This document shows positions 1-8,007 of a stretch of 64,000 bases of DNA, piece after piece. The translations under genes and the position numbers were made by a program. The stretch spans positions 62,001-126,000 of the forward strand of contig CP104102.1 in the NCBI GenBank assembly GCA_025163595.1, written 5' to 3'. The first letter of the stretch is position 1, and every line of letters begins with the position of its first letter. The stretch is from Phaeobacter sp. G2 (GTDB taxonomy: Bacteria; Pseudomonadota; Alphaproteobacteria; Rhodobacterales; Rhodobacteraceae). The notes under the pieces are model-generated. The model saw only the letters and a list, made by a program, of their open reading frames with translations. It was not told the origin of the DNA and ran no database searches.

Positions 1-1236
1 GAGATCGGTGAAGCAATCGAGGAAGCTACCGAAAAATTGACGGCGTTCCCGAGTGTCGGGGATCTTGAGAAAGACCTCGGACAACTCTTTGCAGCCATGA
101 GCGGCCCCAAGCAGGATGTCAAACCACGGCTTGGCTTTGGCGCCACCGATGTCACACGCCTTTTTCGCAACATAAGGCTGCTGATCGATGACGGCAGGCG
201 GTCCATCAATGACGCAAGTCTGGGCTCGGCCAACATCATGTTCCTGAGCCTCAAGATGCTGGAACTGAGCAGGCTGATTGCGGAGAACCATCGCGATCAT
301 ACGCTATTGGCCATCGAAGAACCTGAAGCCCACCTTCACCCGCATTTGCAACGATCAGTTTATCGCCACCTTTTTAAGTCAGTTGATAATCCTGATCAGC
401 AGAAGCAAATGTCAGTGCTACTGACTTCGCACTCGCCGCATATTGCCAGCGTTGCCCCGTTGCGTTCCATTCTCTTGCTCAAAGAGAAAGCTGACGAGGG
501 CACGACCGGCTGCTCTACAGCGTCGATAAGACTGACAGATGATGAGGTCGACGATCTCACGCGGTATCTGGATGTGACGCGTGCTGAGATGCTTTTCGCC
601 CGCGGTATCATTTTGGTCGAAGGCGACGCAGAAAAATTCCTTGTCCCACTCTTCGCTGAGGCTCTTGGCTGTTCGCTCGATATGCTCGGAATTACCGTGT
701 GCTCAGTCGCCGGGACAAATTTCACGCCCTATGCGAAATTTTTGACCTCCCTGGACATTCCCTTCTCGATCATTACAGATTGGGATCCAATGCCGAAGAG
801 CAAATCCTTGGCCGTAAATCGAGGAATCAAACTTGCGGTCGCGATCGAGCGCGCCAGAACAAAAAAAATCCCAAGAGCGCTCGCAAAGGAATTGGAAGAC
901 ATCGCCGAAAACAAGGATGAAGACGATCTCGCAGATCGCTTCGAAGATTTCGGCATTTATACGAACATCCGCACTCTTGAGACAGATCTGTACGAAGACG
1001 GGTTCGCAGCTGACATTCTCGACACGCTCAACGAAGGAAAATGGAGCAAGGCGAGACAAGCGCAGGTCGATGCCTGGATTGCTGATCACGACAGTATCGA
1101 CCACGACCAGATGCTCAAGCTGATCGATGTGGTTGGGAAAGGGCGCTTTGCACAACGCCTTGCCTCTAAAATCGAAGGACGAAAGCCCCCGCGCTATATC
1201 GAAGATGCTATCCGACATGTGGTGAAACGTGTCTGA
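1..1236 (+). CDS. OLD-family ATPase/Toprim nuclease (GajA-like), 5' end outside window
   Basis: The reading frame is open from base 1, so the N-terminus with the Walker A motif lies upstream of the window. Visible parts are an ABC-type Walker B (AIEEPEAHLHP, about 308-340), an H-loop (TSHSPH, about 424-441) and a C-terminal Toprim domain with VEGDAEKFL (about 616-642) and a downstream DWD (about 778-786). This order is that of OLD-family ATP-dependent nucleases. The last 8 bases overlap the start of a UvrD-like helicase, the arrangement of class 2 OLD nucleases and of the Gabija defence system (GajA nuclease plus GajB helicase). Those systems act against phage DNA; that role is inferred here from architecture only. 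An ordinary OLD/helicase pair without defence activity cannot be excluded. Confidence 0.85.
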   Translation, partial: EIGEAIEEATEKLTAFPSVGDLEKDLGQLFAAMSGPKQDVKPRLGFGATDVTRLFRNIRLLIDDGRRSINDASLGSANIMFLSLKMLELSRLIAENHRDHTLLAIEEPEAHLHPHLQRSVYRHLFKSVDNPDQQKQMSVLLTSHSPHIASVAPLRSILLLKEKADEGTTGCSTASIRLTDDEVDDLTRYLDVTRAEMLFARGIILVEGDAEKFLVPLFAEALGCSLDMLGITVCSVAGTNFTPYAKFLTSLDIPFSIITDWDPMPKSKSLAVNRGIKLAVAIERARTKKIPRALAKELEDIAENKDEDDLADRFEDFGIYTNIRTLETDLYEDGFAADILDTLNEGKWSKARQAQVDAWIADHDSIDHDQMLKLIDVVGKGRFAQRLASKIEGRKPPRYIEDAIRHVVKRV

Positions 1237-3010
1237 CGCGTCCATCTACCTGAAAGCTGCCGAAGATCTACGGGCCAACCCTGCACAATGGGCAGCCTAC
1301 GAATCCAAGGGACACTGTGTTGTCCTTGCTGGGCCAGGTAGCGGGAAGACAAAGACCTTGACCGTCAAGTTGGCACGTCTTCTGGCCGAAGATATTCAGG
1401 AGCCACGGGGCCTCGCCTGCATCACCTACAACAATGAATGCGCCCGGGAGCTCGAAACCAGACTATCAGCGCTCGGCATTGAGGCCGGAAGAAGAGCGTT
1501 TATTGGGACTGTCCACTCCTTCTCCCTTACACAGATCGTCCTACCGTATGCCAAGGCAGCCGACATGGGGCTCCCCGACGAGTTTTGCGTCGCAACCCGC
1601 GCGGAGCGGCGTCAAGCATTGGAAACCGCTTATAGGAAGGTGATTGGCGGGCGTGACAACCCACAACAGCTCGATTTCACGATGGGCACCTACCGTCGAT
1701 CCATTCTGAACAGAAGCAGCGCGGAATGGCGTGAAACTGATCCCGAGATGGCCGCATTGGTTGAGGCCTTTGAGGCCGAACTCAGGGCAATGGGGCGAAT
1801 TGATTTTGACGATATGCCTCTTCTGGCCGTCAGGGCGCTGCGCGAACATGAATGGCTGCAGCGCGCCATTCTCGCCAAGTACCCCGTTCTTGTTGTCGAT
1901 GAATATCAAGACCTCGGAAGAGCGCTCCATCGTATGGTCATGGGCTTGTGTTTCAGCACCGGGATGAAGCTTTTCGCAGTCGGAGACGCCGACCAATCCA
2001 TCTATGAATTCAACGGGGCGAACCCACAGCTTCTTCGCGAACTGGCGGCCCGTGATGACGTCGAATGTGTGCGGTTGCGACTGAACTACCGATCTGGATC
2101 GAAGATTGTAGAAGCATCCAATTTTGCGCTTGGCGAAGCGCGAGACTACAAGGCGCTTGACGATGCAGAGGAAGGCACTGTCTATTTTCACCCTCAGCAG
2201 GGTAGCTACGAACACCAGGCCGCAGAGGCGTTCAGGACAGTCATTGCTGACATCGCCAAACGACATCCGGATTTGGAGCCCGGAGACATCGCTATCCTCT
2301 ACCCAGCTGCCTGGCTAGGTGACAAGGTCGCCGAAGTAGCCCAGCAGGTCGGCTTGTCAGTTATCAGAACTGATACGAACGCAATTTATCCTCGCGCGAG
2401 CCGCTTGATGCGCTGGCTGGAAAGCTGTGCGAAATGGTGTTCGGGCGGATGGCAAACAGGATCACCGCGTTTCAACCATCTGGTCAACGAAGGCGCACGC
2501 CTGTTCGCTGAAGAGATCAACACACCCGAGATGCGCCTCGCCTTCCAACGAGCGCTAATGCAATGCCTCTGGTCGCGGCGCGATGGCACCTTGGTACTGA
2601 GAAAATGGCTGTCAGATGTTCGCGCGGCAATCATCAAAGACCTGATGGTTAAGTGCCGCTCAATGAAAGATGAGGGCGAAACACTGGACACCTTCATCGC
2701 GCGCACCCAACCAGGCAAAGATTGTGAAGATATGACTGTCAGTCAGTTCGCCGGCCAAAGCGAAGGGAACGACAGCCTGCACCTTTCAACACTTCACAGT
2801 GCCAAAGGTCGAGAATTTCCGATCGTCATCATGTTTGGCATGGATCAGGGGAGCATTCCGAGAAACAATTCCACTGCGTCACAGAAGTTGGAAGCTCGAC
2901 GCCTTTTCTACGTGGGATTTACGAGGGCAAAATCGGAAGTACATATCATGCATTCTATCTCGCGCCCCTCGCCTTTCGTGACCGAACTTGCTGCACGCCT
3001 CGATCAATAG
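1229..3010 (+). CDS. UvrD/Rep-like superfamily 1 helicase (GajB-like)
   Basis: This 593-residue protein has the ordered SF1A helicase motifs: Walker A GPGSGKT (residues about 35-41), Walker B VVDEYQD (about 222-228), motif III GDADQSIYEFNG (about 252-263), RLNYRSG, motif V LHSAKGREF (about 522-530) and motif VI FYVGFTRAK (about 560-568). It starts inside the last codons of the upstream Toprim nuclease, so the two are translationally coupled and probably work together. GajB proteins are typically near 500 residues and lack some helicase subdomains; this one is longer, so it may be a Gabija-like variant rather than canonical Gabija. It ends convergent to scpB with an 83-base gap in which I see nothing. 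Confidence 0.88.
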   Translation: MSDASIYLKAAEDLRANPAQWAAYESKGHCVVLAGPGSGKTKTLTVKLARLLAEDIQEPRGLACITYNNECARELETRLSALGIEAGRRAFIGTVHSFSLTQIVLPYAKAADMGLPDEFCVATRAERRQALETAYRKVIGGRDNPQQLDFTMGTYRRSILNRSSAEWRETDPEMAALVEAFEAELRAMGRIDFDDMPLLAVRALREHEWLQRAILAKYPVLVVDEYQDLGRALHRMVMGLCFSTGMKLFAVGDADQSIYEFNGANPQLLRELAARDDVECVRLRLNYRSGSKIVEASNFALGEARDYKALDDAEEGTVYFHPQQGSYEHQAAEAFRTVIADIAKRHPDLEPGDIAILYPAAWLGDKVAEVAQQVGLSVIRTDTNAIYPRASRLMRWLESCAKWCSGGWQTGSPRFNHLVNEGARLFAEEINTPEMRLAFQRALMQCLWSRRDGTLVLRKWLSDVRAAIIKDLMVKCRSMKDEGETLDTFIARTQPGKDCEDMTVSQFAGQSEGNDSLHLSTLHSAKGREFPIVIMFGMDQGSIPRNNSTASQKLEARRLFYVGFTRAKSEVHIMHSISRPSPFVTELAARLDQ

Positions 3011-3093
3011 CAAAACTGCCTAACGGCGAGAGCGGAAAGAGCTTTTGCTAGAAAGCCGATACCCATGGGCTATACAGTCGACGCGCGGCCATT

Positions 3094-3705
3094 TTACAGG
3101 GTACCCGGCTCAGCTGCACCTACCACGCCTGCGTCCACCAGCTGCTCCCGATCGGGAAGATCGCGCAGGCTTTCCAACCCAAAGGCGACAAGGAACTGCT
3201 CGGTGGTGACGAAGGTATAGGGGGCCCCTCGCCGGGGTGACCTTGGCCCGGTCCCGATCAGGTTGCGTGCGTGCAGCCGCCCGATCAGATCGCGACTGAT
3301 TTCCTTGCCGAAGATGTCCTTGAGTCCGTCGCGGGTTATCGGCTGGTGGTAGGCGATAGCGGCCAGGACCGCGACGTCGAATTCACTCAAGTCCAGCAGT
3401 TGGTCGCCGACATCTGCCGCAGCGCGGATCGCGGGCGCGTAGACGGGTCGCGTCCGGAACATCCAGCCGCCGGCGACCTGGGCGATCTCGAAGGCCCGCC
3501 CCTCCAGATCGGCGGCGAGGTCCTCGACGAGCAGGTCAACCGAGGCCCCCTGCCCCACGACCCGCGTCAGGTCTTCGCGCGGCACCGGCGATGCAGAGGC
3601 AAAGAGCACCGCCTCTATCCGGCGCATCCATTCCCGCCAGCGCAGCTCCGGTGGCAAGTCAGTCAAATCGCGGTCAAGCTCGGCTTCAGGGCCATCCTTT
3701 GCCAT
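3094..3705 (-). CDS. scpB: Segregation and condensation protein B, plasmid-borne
   Basis: This 203-residue protein matches ScpB, the kleisin-binding winged-helix subunit of the SMC-ScpA-ScpB condensin. Visible signatures are the N-terminal winged helix (WMRRIEAVLFAS, about 26-37), the centre (LSEFDVAVLAAIAYHQPITR, about 104-123) and the second winged helix ending in GAPYTFVTTEQFL (about 160-172). It lies two bases downstream of the DUF1403 gene on the same strand, so the two form one transcript. No smc or scpA is present, so it may partner with the chromosomal complex or act in plasmid segregation; that is inference. Confidence 0.85.
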   Translation of the reverse strand: MAKDGPEAELDRDLTDLPPELRWREWMRRIEAVLFASASPVPREDLTRVVGQGASVDLLVEDLAADLEGRAFEIAQVAGGWMFRTRPVYAPAIRAAADVGDQLLDLSEFDVAVLAAIAYHQPITRDGLKDIFGKEISRDLIGRLHARNLIGTGPRSPRRGAPYTFVTTEQFLVAFGLESLRDLPDREQLVDAGVVGAAEPGTL

Positions 3706-3707
3706 CG

Positions 3708-4592
3708 CTACACCCCATAAAGCCGAAAGGTGTCGCGCCCGGTCAGCTCGCGCACCGCGCCGAGGTCGACCAGCCGGTCACAGAGCCGCCGTGCCGCCCG
3801 ATCCGGCAAAGGCAAGGCCGACGGCGCCACGGCATCGCGGGTCAGGAACATCTCGACCGCGTCGACCGCGCCCTTGGCCCGCAGCTTGGGAGCGACCGCC
3901 TTCAGATGCGTCGCCCGACGCGCGAGGTCGGTGGCGAGGCGCACGGCCTCGACCGCCGATGAAATGAGCGCCCGATGACAAGCGATGCGCAAGTCGCCGC
4001 CTTGCTTGCGCAGGTCGGCACGTTTCAGGCCCGCGGCCAGCAGCGGCATGAGTTGATCCCAACCGAGGGCTTGGGCGAAGGCCGCATCCGCGAGGATCAA
4101 CGCTGGCACTTCGGCATGGGGTGCCTCCGTCAGCACTGCCTCCTGCACCATCGCGGCACGGGTCACCGGCATCCCATTCCCTGCATCAAGACGCGCAGCA
4201 ATCTGGCCGGGGTCGAGGCTCGGCAAAGCCCGACCCAGAGCCTTGATCGATACCGGTCGCTCCACCGCGTGCCGCCAGGCAAGGTAGGTTTCCCCCGCCG
4301 GTCCGGGCAGGTCGTCGGGCCTCAGCAGGTGCACGGCGTCGCGCAACTCCCCTAGCCGCTCCGACCGCCCCGAAAACCCCACGCAAGACTCGGCCGCGCG
4401 CAGCGCGAGGCGGTCCCGCAACAAGGCTTGGGGCACCGCCTCGTGTCCCAACACAAGATGCAGGTGGTTCAGCGCAGCGCCCGACAAAAACGCAACATCT
4501 TCAAGGGTTTCAGCACGCGTGGAGGTGACCCAGGCAGGCATCCGGGGTAAATTTTCGAGGCCGCTGATGTGATCCGGTAGGGCAAATGTCAT
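3708..4592 (-). CDS. DUF1403 family protein
   Basis: This 294-residue, Ala/Leu/Arg-rich soluble protein has no signal peptide or membrane segment. Its sequence (for example FLSGAALNHLHLVLGHE, about 34-50, and AAESCVGFSGRSERLGELRD, about 67-86) resembles DUF1403 proteins of alphaproteobacterial plasmids, which are commonly encoded next to a ScpB-like gene, as here. The function is unknown; the coupling to scpB suggests a role in plasmid maintenance or replicon organisation. Its start overlaps in opposite orientation the longest possible reading of the neighbouring recombinase, a reason to prefer a later start for the recombinase. Confidence 0.75.
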   Translation of the reverse strand: MTFALPDHISGLENLPRMPAWVTSTRAETLEDVAFLSGAALNHLHLVLGHEAVPQALLRDRLALRAAESCVGFSGRSERLGELRDAVHLLRPDDLPGPAGETYLAWRHAVERPVSIKALGRALPSLDPGQIAARLDAGNGMPVTRAAMVQEAVLTEAPHAEVPALILADAAFAQALGWDQLMPLLAAGLKRADLRKQGGDLRIACHRALISSAVEAVRLATDLARRATHLKAVAPKLRAKGAVDAVEMFLTRDAVAPSALPLPDRAARRLCDRLVDLGAVRELTGRDTFRLYGV

Positions 4593-4669
4593 GCTCAGAC
4601 CCTACACTTGCGCGGCGCTTTTCGCCAGAAAATAGCGATCTAACCGCCCCTCGTTGCCGTTGCATTCAA

Positions 4670-4696
4670 TGTCCAATAAGTTTGTATTATCGGACA
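4670..4696. promoter_or_regulatory. Imperfect 10-bp inverted repeat between divergent genes
   Basis: TGTCCAATAA (4670-4679) and TTATCGGACA (4687-4696) are inverted repeats with 9 of 10 matching positions and a 7-base spacer. The right arm overlaps a -10-like TATTAT (4685-4690), with TTGCAT 19 bases upstream. A repressor bound here would block transcription towards the recombinase and could also act on DUF1403. The role is inferred from symmetry and position. Confidence 0.45.
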
Positions 4697-4699
4697 TCA

Positions 4700-5833
4700 A
4701 TGAATATGCTCGGCGGCATGTCAGAAAACACCGAGAAATCGAGCTCAGAACCACCGATCGGGTCTTCGGCCAACGAGGACAACGAGAGAGATCGTCCTGA
4801 CGGCGAGGGCTTGAGCCTGCCGTCCTTTGTGGCTGGCTCAGGCGCGCTCGATCGCCTGGTCGACACCGCCCGCAACTATGCGCGCGCGGCGGCGTCGGAC
4901 AACACGCTGAAGGCTTATGCGAAGGACTGGACGCATTTCGCGCGATGGTGCCGGATGAAGGGCGTCGAGCCGCTGCCTCCGTCACCTGAAATGATCGGGC
5001 TTTATCTCGCCGACCTGGCGTCCGGATCAGGCTCCTCCCCTTCGCAGTCGGCGTCCCGACCCCTGTCGGTCAGTACGATAGACCGCCGCCTGTCCGGTCT
5101 CGCCTGGAACTACGCGCAGCGCGGCTTCAACCTTGATCGCAAGAACCGCCATATCGCCACCGTGCTCGCAGGGATCAAGCGCAAGCATGCGCGTCCGCCG
5201 GTGCAGAAGGAAGCGATCCTGGCCGAAGACATTCTCGCGATGGTGGCCACCCTGCCCTACGACCTGCGCGGGTTGAGGGACCGGGCGATCCTGCTCTTGG
5301 GCTATGCCGGCGGCCTCCGGCGCTCGGAAATTGTGAGCCTCGACGTTCACAAGGACGACACGCCGGACTCTGGCGGCTGGATCGAGATCTTCGACAAGGG
5401 TGCTCTACTCACCCTCAATGCCAAAACCGGTTGGCGCGAGGTCGAGATCGGCCGCGGCTCCAAGGACCATACCTGCCCCGTGCATGCACTCGAAGAATGG
5501 CTGCGCTTCGCCAAGATCGACTTCGGTCCGATCTTTGTCGGCACCTCGCGCGATGGCAAAAGGGCCTCCGAAGCGAGATTGAACGACAAGCATGTCGCTC
5601 GGCTGATCAAACGCACGGTTCTGGACGCCGGAATTCGGTCCGAGCTGCCCGAAAAGGACCGGCTCGCGCTGTTTTCCGGTCACTCCTTGCGCGCAGGGCT
5701 CGCCAGTTCGGCCGAAGTAGACGAGCGCTACGTGCAAAAGCAACTGGGACACGCCTCAGCCGAAATGACCCGCCGCTATCAACGCCGCCGCGACCGGTTC
5801 CGAGTGAACCTGACGCAGGCAGCCGGGTTGTGA
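4700..5833 (+). CDS. Tyrosine-type site-specific recombinase/integrase
   Basis: The protein has 377 residues from the ATG at 4700, with further ATGs at 4706 and 4718. An upstream in-frame ATG at 4586 is unlikely because it runs through the DUF1403 start and the promoter-like palindrome. It has an N-terminal SAM-like core-binding domain (NTLKAYAKDWTHFARWC, about 65-81) and a catalytic domain with Arg in GGLRRSE (about 204-210), the HSLRAG motif, LGHAS and the nucleophilic Tyr in TRRYQRRR (about residue 359). The complete set Arg...His-x-x-Arg...His...Tyr indicates an active enzyme. With a -10-like box ending 9 bases before the ATG, the mRNA may be nearly leaderless. Likely roles are plasmid dimer resolution or integration of a mobile segment. 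Confidence 0.88.
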   Translation: MNMLGGMSENTEKSSSEPPIGSSANEDNERDRPDGEGLSLPSFVAGSGALDRLVDTARNYARAAASDNTLKAYAKDWTHFARWCRMKGVEPLPPSPEMIGLYLADLASGSGSSPSQSASRPLSVSTIDRRLSGLAWNYAQRGFNLDRKNRHIATVLAGIKRKHARPPVQKEAILAEDILAMVATLPYDLRGLRDRAILLLGYAGGLRRSEIVSLDVHKDDTPDSGGWIEIFDKGALLTLNAKTGWREVEIGRGSKDHTCPVHALEEWLRFAKIDFGPIFVGTSRDGKRASEARLNDKHVARLIKRTVLDAGIRSELPEKDRLALFSGHSLRAGLASSAEVDERYVQKQLGHASAEMTRRYQRRRDRFRVNLTQAAGL

Positions 5834-5867
5834 CCCCCTGCCAAAGAGCATTTCCAGTTACGAACGC

Positions 5868-5915
5868 ATCGGTTTTCGCTGCCTCTGGCCTTTGGCTCGA
5901 ACGCGAAGAACCGAT
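5868..5915. repeat. Inverted repeat between convergent genes
   Basis: ATCGGTTTTCGC (5868-5879) pairs with GCGAAGAACCGAT (5903-5915) except for one unpaired base, around a 23-base loop. It lies in the 114-base gap between the converging recombinase and repC relic and could act as a terminator for both, although there is no T-run. Confidence 0.4.
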
Positions 5916-5947
5916 CCTTATTGGCAATGAAAACTGGGAATGCTGTA

Positions 5948-7079
5948 TCACGCTGCCTGCCCTCTGAGCCTGCCATAGAAGCTGCGCTCGAGATGCAACT
6001 CCCCTGCCCCGGCCTTCTCGACCATGCCGCGCAGATAGCCGCCCGGCGACGAAACCTCGCCCGTGCAATGCTTCTCGAAGACAAGCGCCAGCGCCGCTGT
6101 CGCCACCTGTTTGCCCAGCCGGTCCTGCGCCACGTTCCAAGCATGCTCGGACACTCCGATCATCGGCCTGAGTTGACCGGCAACACGATGCAGATCGCCC
6201 CAATCATTCAGGAACCCGCCCATATTGCGCGCCCAGGACGCGAATTCAGGACAGGCCTGCATCACAGTGGGCAGATCCAGCGCTGCGCGCTTCTTGCGCA
6301 CCTCTGCCACCCACTATTCCAGCTCCCTATCAACCCGATCTTCGGGTTGCGCATTGGGCACCACGGCCGCGATTTCCTCATTTTCTGAGGAATTACTAGT
6401 TCCAGGATTAAGTTGGTTTGTAATTAGTATATGAGGGTCAGAAATGACCTCCCTGGGGTTCATTTCTTGAGTCTTCTCGGAAACTTGCTCCTTGGTTTCA
6501 GGCGTATTTTCCACAGGCTGGGTAGCCTCTGTTGCCTTGAGATAGGCCGCCTCGACACGCTTCTGGAGATCCTTGAACCAGCCCAGCAACCGTGCAAGCT
6601 GCTCAGAAGCTTCGTGGCGGCGCGGAAGCCGGTCCAATAACTCTTCGAAGAGCCCCGTGAACTGCGCCCAGGGCCCGCGCAGCGCGCTGCTGACGGCCGC
6701 CTCGATCCGAGCGCGGATCATACGGCGGGCAACCGTGATCTGGCGCTTCAGGCGCTGACAGAGTTCGCGCTCGGCCTGCAAATCGGCATGGAGCTCCTCG
6801 AACTCCTCGACACGCGCCGACAGCGGCGACAAATCAAAGCCATAGGCCTCGACGATGCGCCCCTCGGCGTCCCTGCGGTCCCACCACTTGCCGTTCGGGC
6901 TGTCCTGGAAGGAGATCACGCCAATCTCGGCCAGGCGTCGGGCATGGCGCTTGAGCGCGGAGAGCGAGAACCCCGTCTGCTCCATCAGATAGGCGTTCGA
7001 CGCCCAGACGATAGGGCGTTGCCCCTCCTCCCAGTCTTGGGCCTGCGTAAAGGCCCCGAGCGTGTCGAGGAGCATCCTG
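5948..7079 (-). pseudogene. Truncated repC (replication initiator) with in-frame amber codon
   Basis: Read on the minus strand this is a RepC-type initiator lacking its N-terminus. The surviving part has the winged-helix segment (ALKRHARRLAEIGVISFQDS) and the RepC signature DSPNGKWW followed by YGFDLSPL, then a coiled-coil linker and the C-terminal domain (QACPEFASW...RPMIGVSEHAW). The frame is interrupted by TAG at 6314-6316; the frame is kept on both sides, so a single base change (for example TGG to TAG) explains it. The 5' end is cut off by the IS3-family element at 7080, and no repA or repB belongs to this copy. It differs clearly in sequence from the working repC at 11574-12668, so it comes from a different repABC compatibility type and points to past plasmid fusion or replicon replacement. 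Confidence 0.85.
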
Positions 7080-7117
7080 TGGACCTGTCACGTTTTCGTG
7101 CCGCCCCAGGTGCTCGG

Positions 7118-7975
7118 TTAAGCCACTTTCCGTTCGAAGGCGACCGGGCTTTTCCAGCCCAATGCTGAGTGCCGTCGACGTGGATTGTAGAAGCCATTGA
7201 TGTATTCGAAGATTGCCATCTCGGCTTGCCGCCTGGTTGCCCATGACCGCCGCCAGATCAGCTCGGCCTTGATGGTTTTAAAGAACGTCTCGACGGCTGC
7301 ATTGTCATAACAATTACCTTTGCCGCTCATGGAGACTTTGAAGCCATGCTGGCGCAGGATCTTCTGGTAGTCATGGGAACAGTATTGGCTGCCGCGATCG
7401 CTGTGGAAGATGCAGCCTTTGGGTGGCGCTCGGAAAGCGATGGCCATTTTCAAGGCCCGGATTGCAAGGTCACGCTTCATGCGATTGCTGACAGCCCAAC
7501 CAATGACACGCCGGGAATGCAGATCGAGGATGACGGCCAGATACAGCCAGCCCTCGCGGGTCCAGATATAGCTGATGTCGCCCGCCCATTTCTGGTTCGG
7601 CTGATCTGCTTTGAAGTCGCGATCCAGCAGGTTCGGGGCGATGTTGAAGGTATGATCGCGGTCCGTGGTCGCCTTGAACTTGCGCGTTCTTTCAACGGTG
7701 ATCCCGTTCTCGCGCATCAGGCGGCCCACCCGGCGGTGCCCCACATCGATGCCAACTTCCTTCAGCTCTTCGGTCATTCGGGGCCTGCCGTAGCTGCCCA
7801 AGCTCAGACGAGACTGTTCCTTGATGTGGGCCAGGACGACCATATCAGTGCGCTGCCTGCGGCTGGCCGGACGGCTGCGGAAAGCCCGCAAACCGCGCGG
7901 GCTGACGTTCATAACTTGACAGAGCCGGTCAATCGGGAAGGCCCCACGCTGTTCTTCAACGAACCGAAACCTCAT
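7118..7975 (-). CDS. IS3-family transposase OrfB (DDE integrase domain)
   Basis: This 285-residue protein has an N-terminal HTH_21-like domain (SYGRPRMTEELKEVGIDVGH, about 62-81) and an rve integrase core with the catalytic triad: Asp in GDISYIWT, Asp in FHSDRGSQY and Glu in AAVETFFKTIKAEL. The C-terminus has the usual YINGFYNPRRRHSALG. In IS3 elements the active transposase is made by -1 frameshifting from orfA into orfB. Here orfA is physically separated, so this copy is probably inactive although orfB itself is intact. Confidence 0.9.
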   Translation of the reverse strand: MRFRFVEEQRGAFPIDRLCQVMNVSPRGLRAFRSRPASRRQRTDMVVLAHIKEQSRLSLGSYGRPRMTEELKEVGIDVGHRRVGRLMRENGITVERTRKFKATTDRDHTFNIAPNLLDRDFKADQPNQKWAGDISYIWTREGWLYLAVILDLHSRRVIGWAVSNRMKRDLAIRALKMAIAFRAPPKGCIFHSDRGSQYCSHDYQKILRQHGFKVSMSGKGNCYDNAAVETFFKTIKAELIWRRSWATRRQAEMAIFEYINGFYNPRRRHSALGWKSPVAFERKVA

Positions 7976-8007
7976 GGCTTTTGGCTCGCGAAGAACTGGG
8001 TGGCTTC

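Noticed and set aside
4586..4699. Longer N-terminus for the tyrosine recombinase starting at 4586
   Set aside because: It would overlap the DUF1403 start and translate through the promoter-like palindrome; the extra residues show no recombinase similarity.
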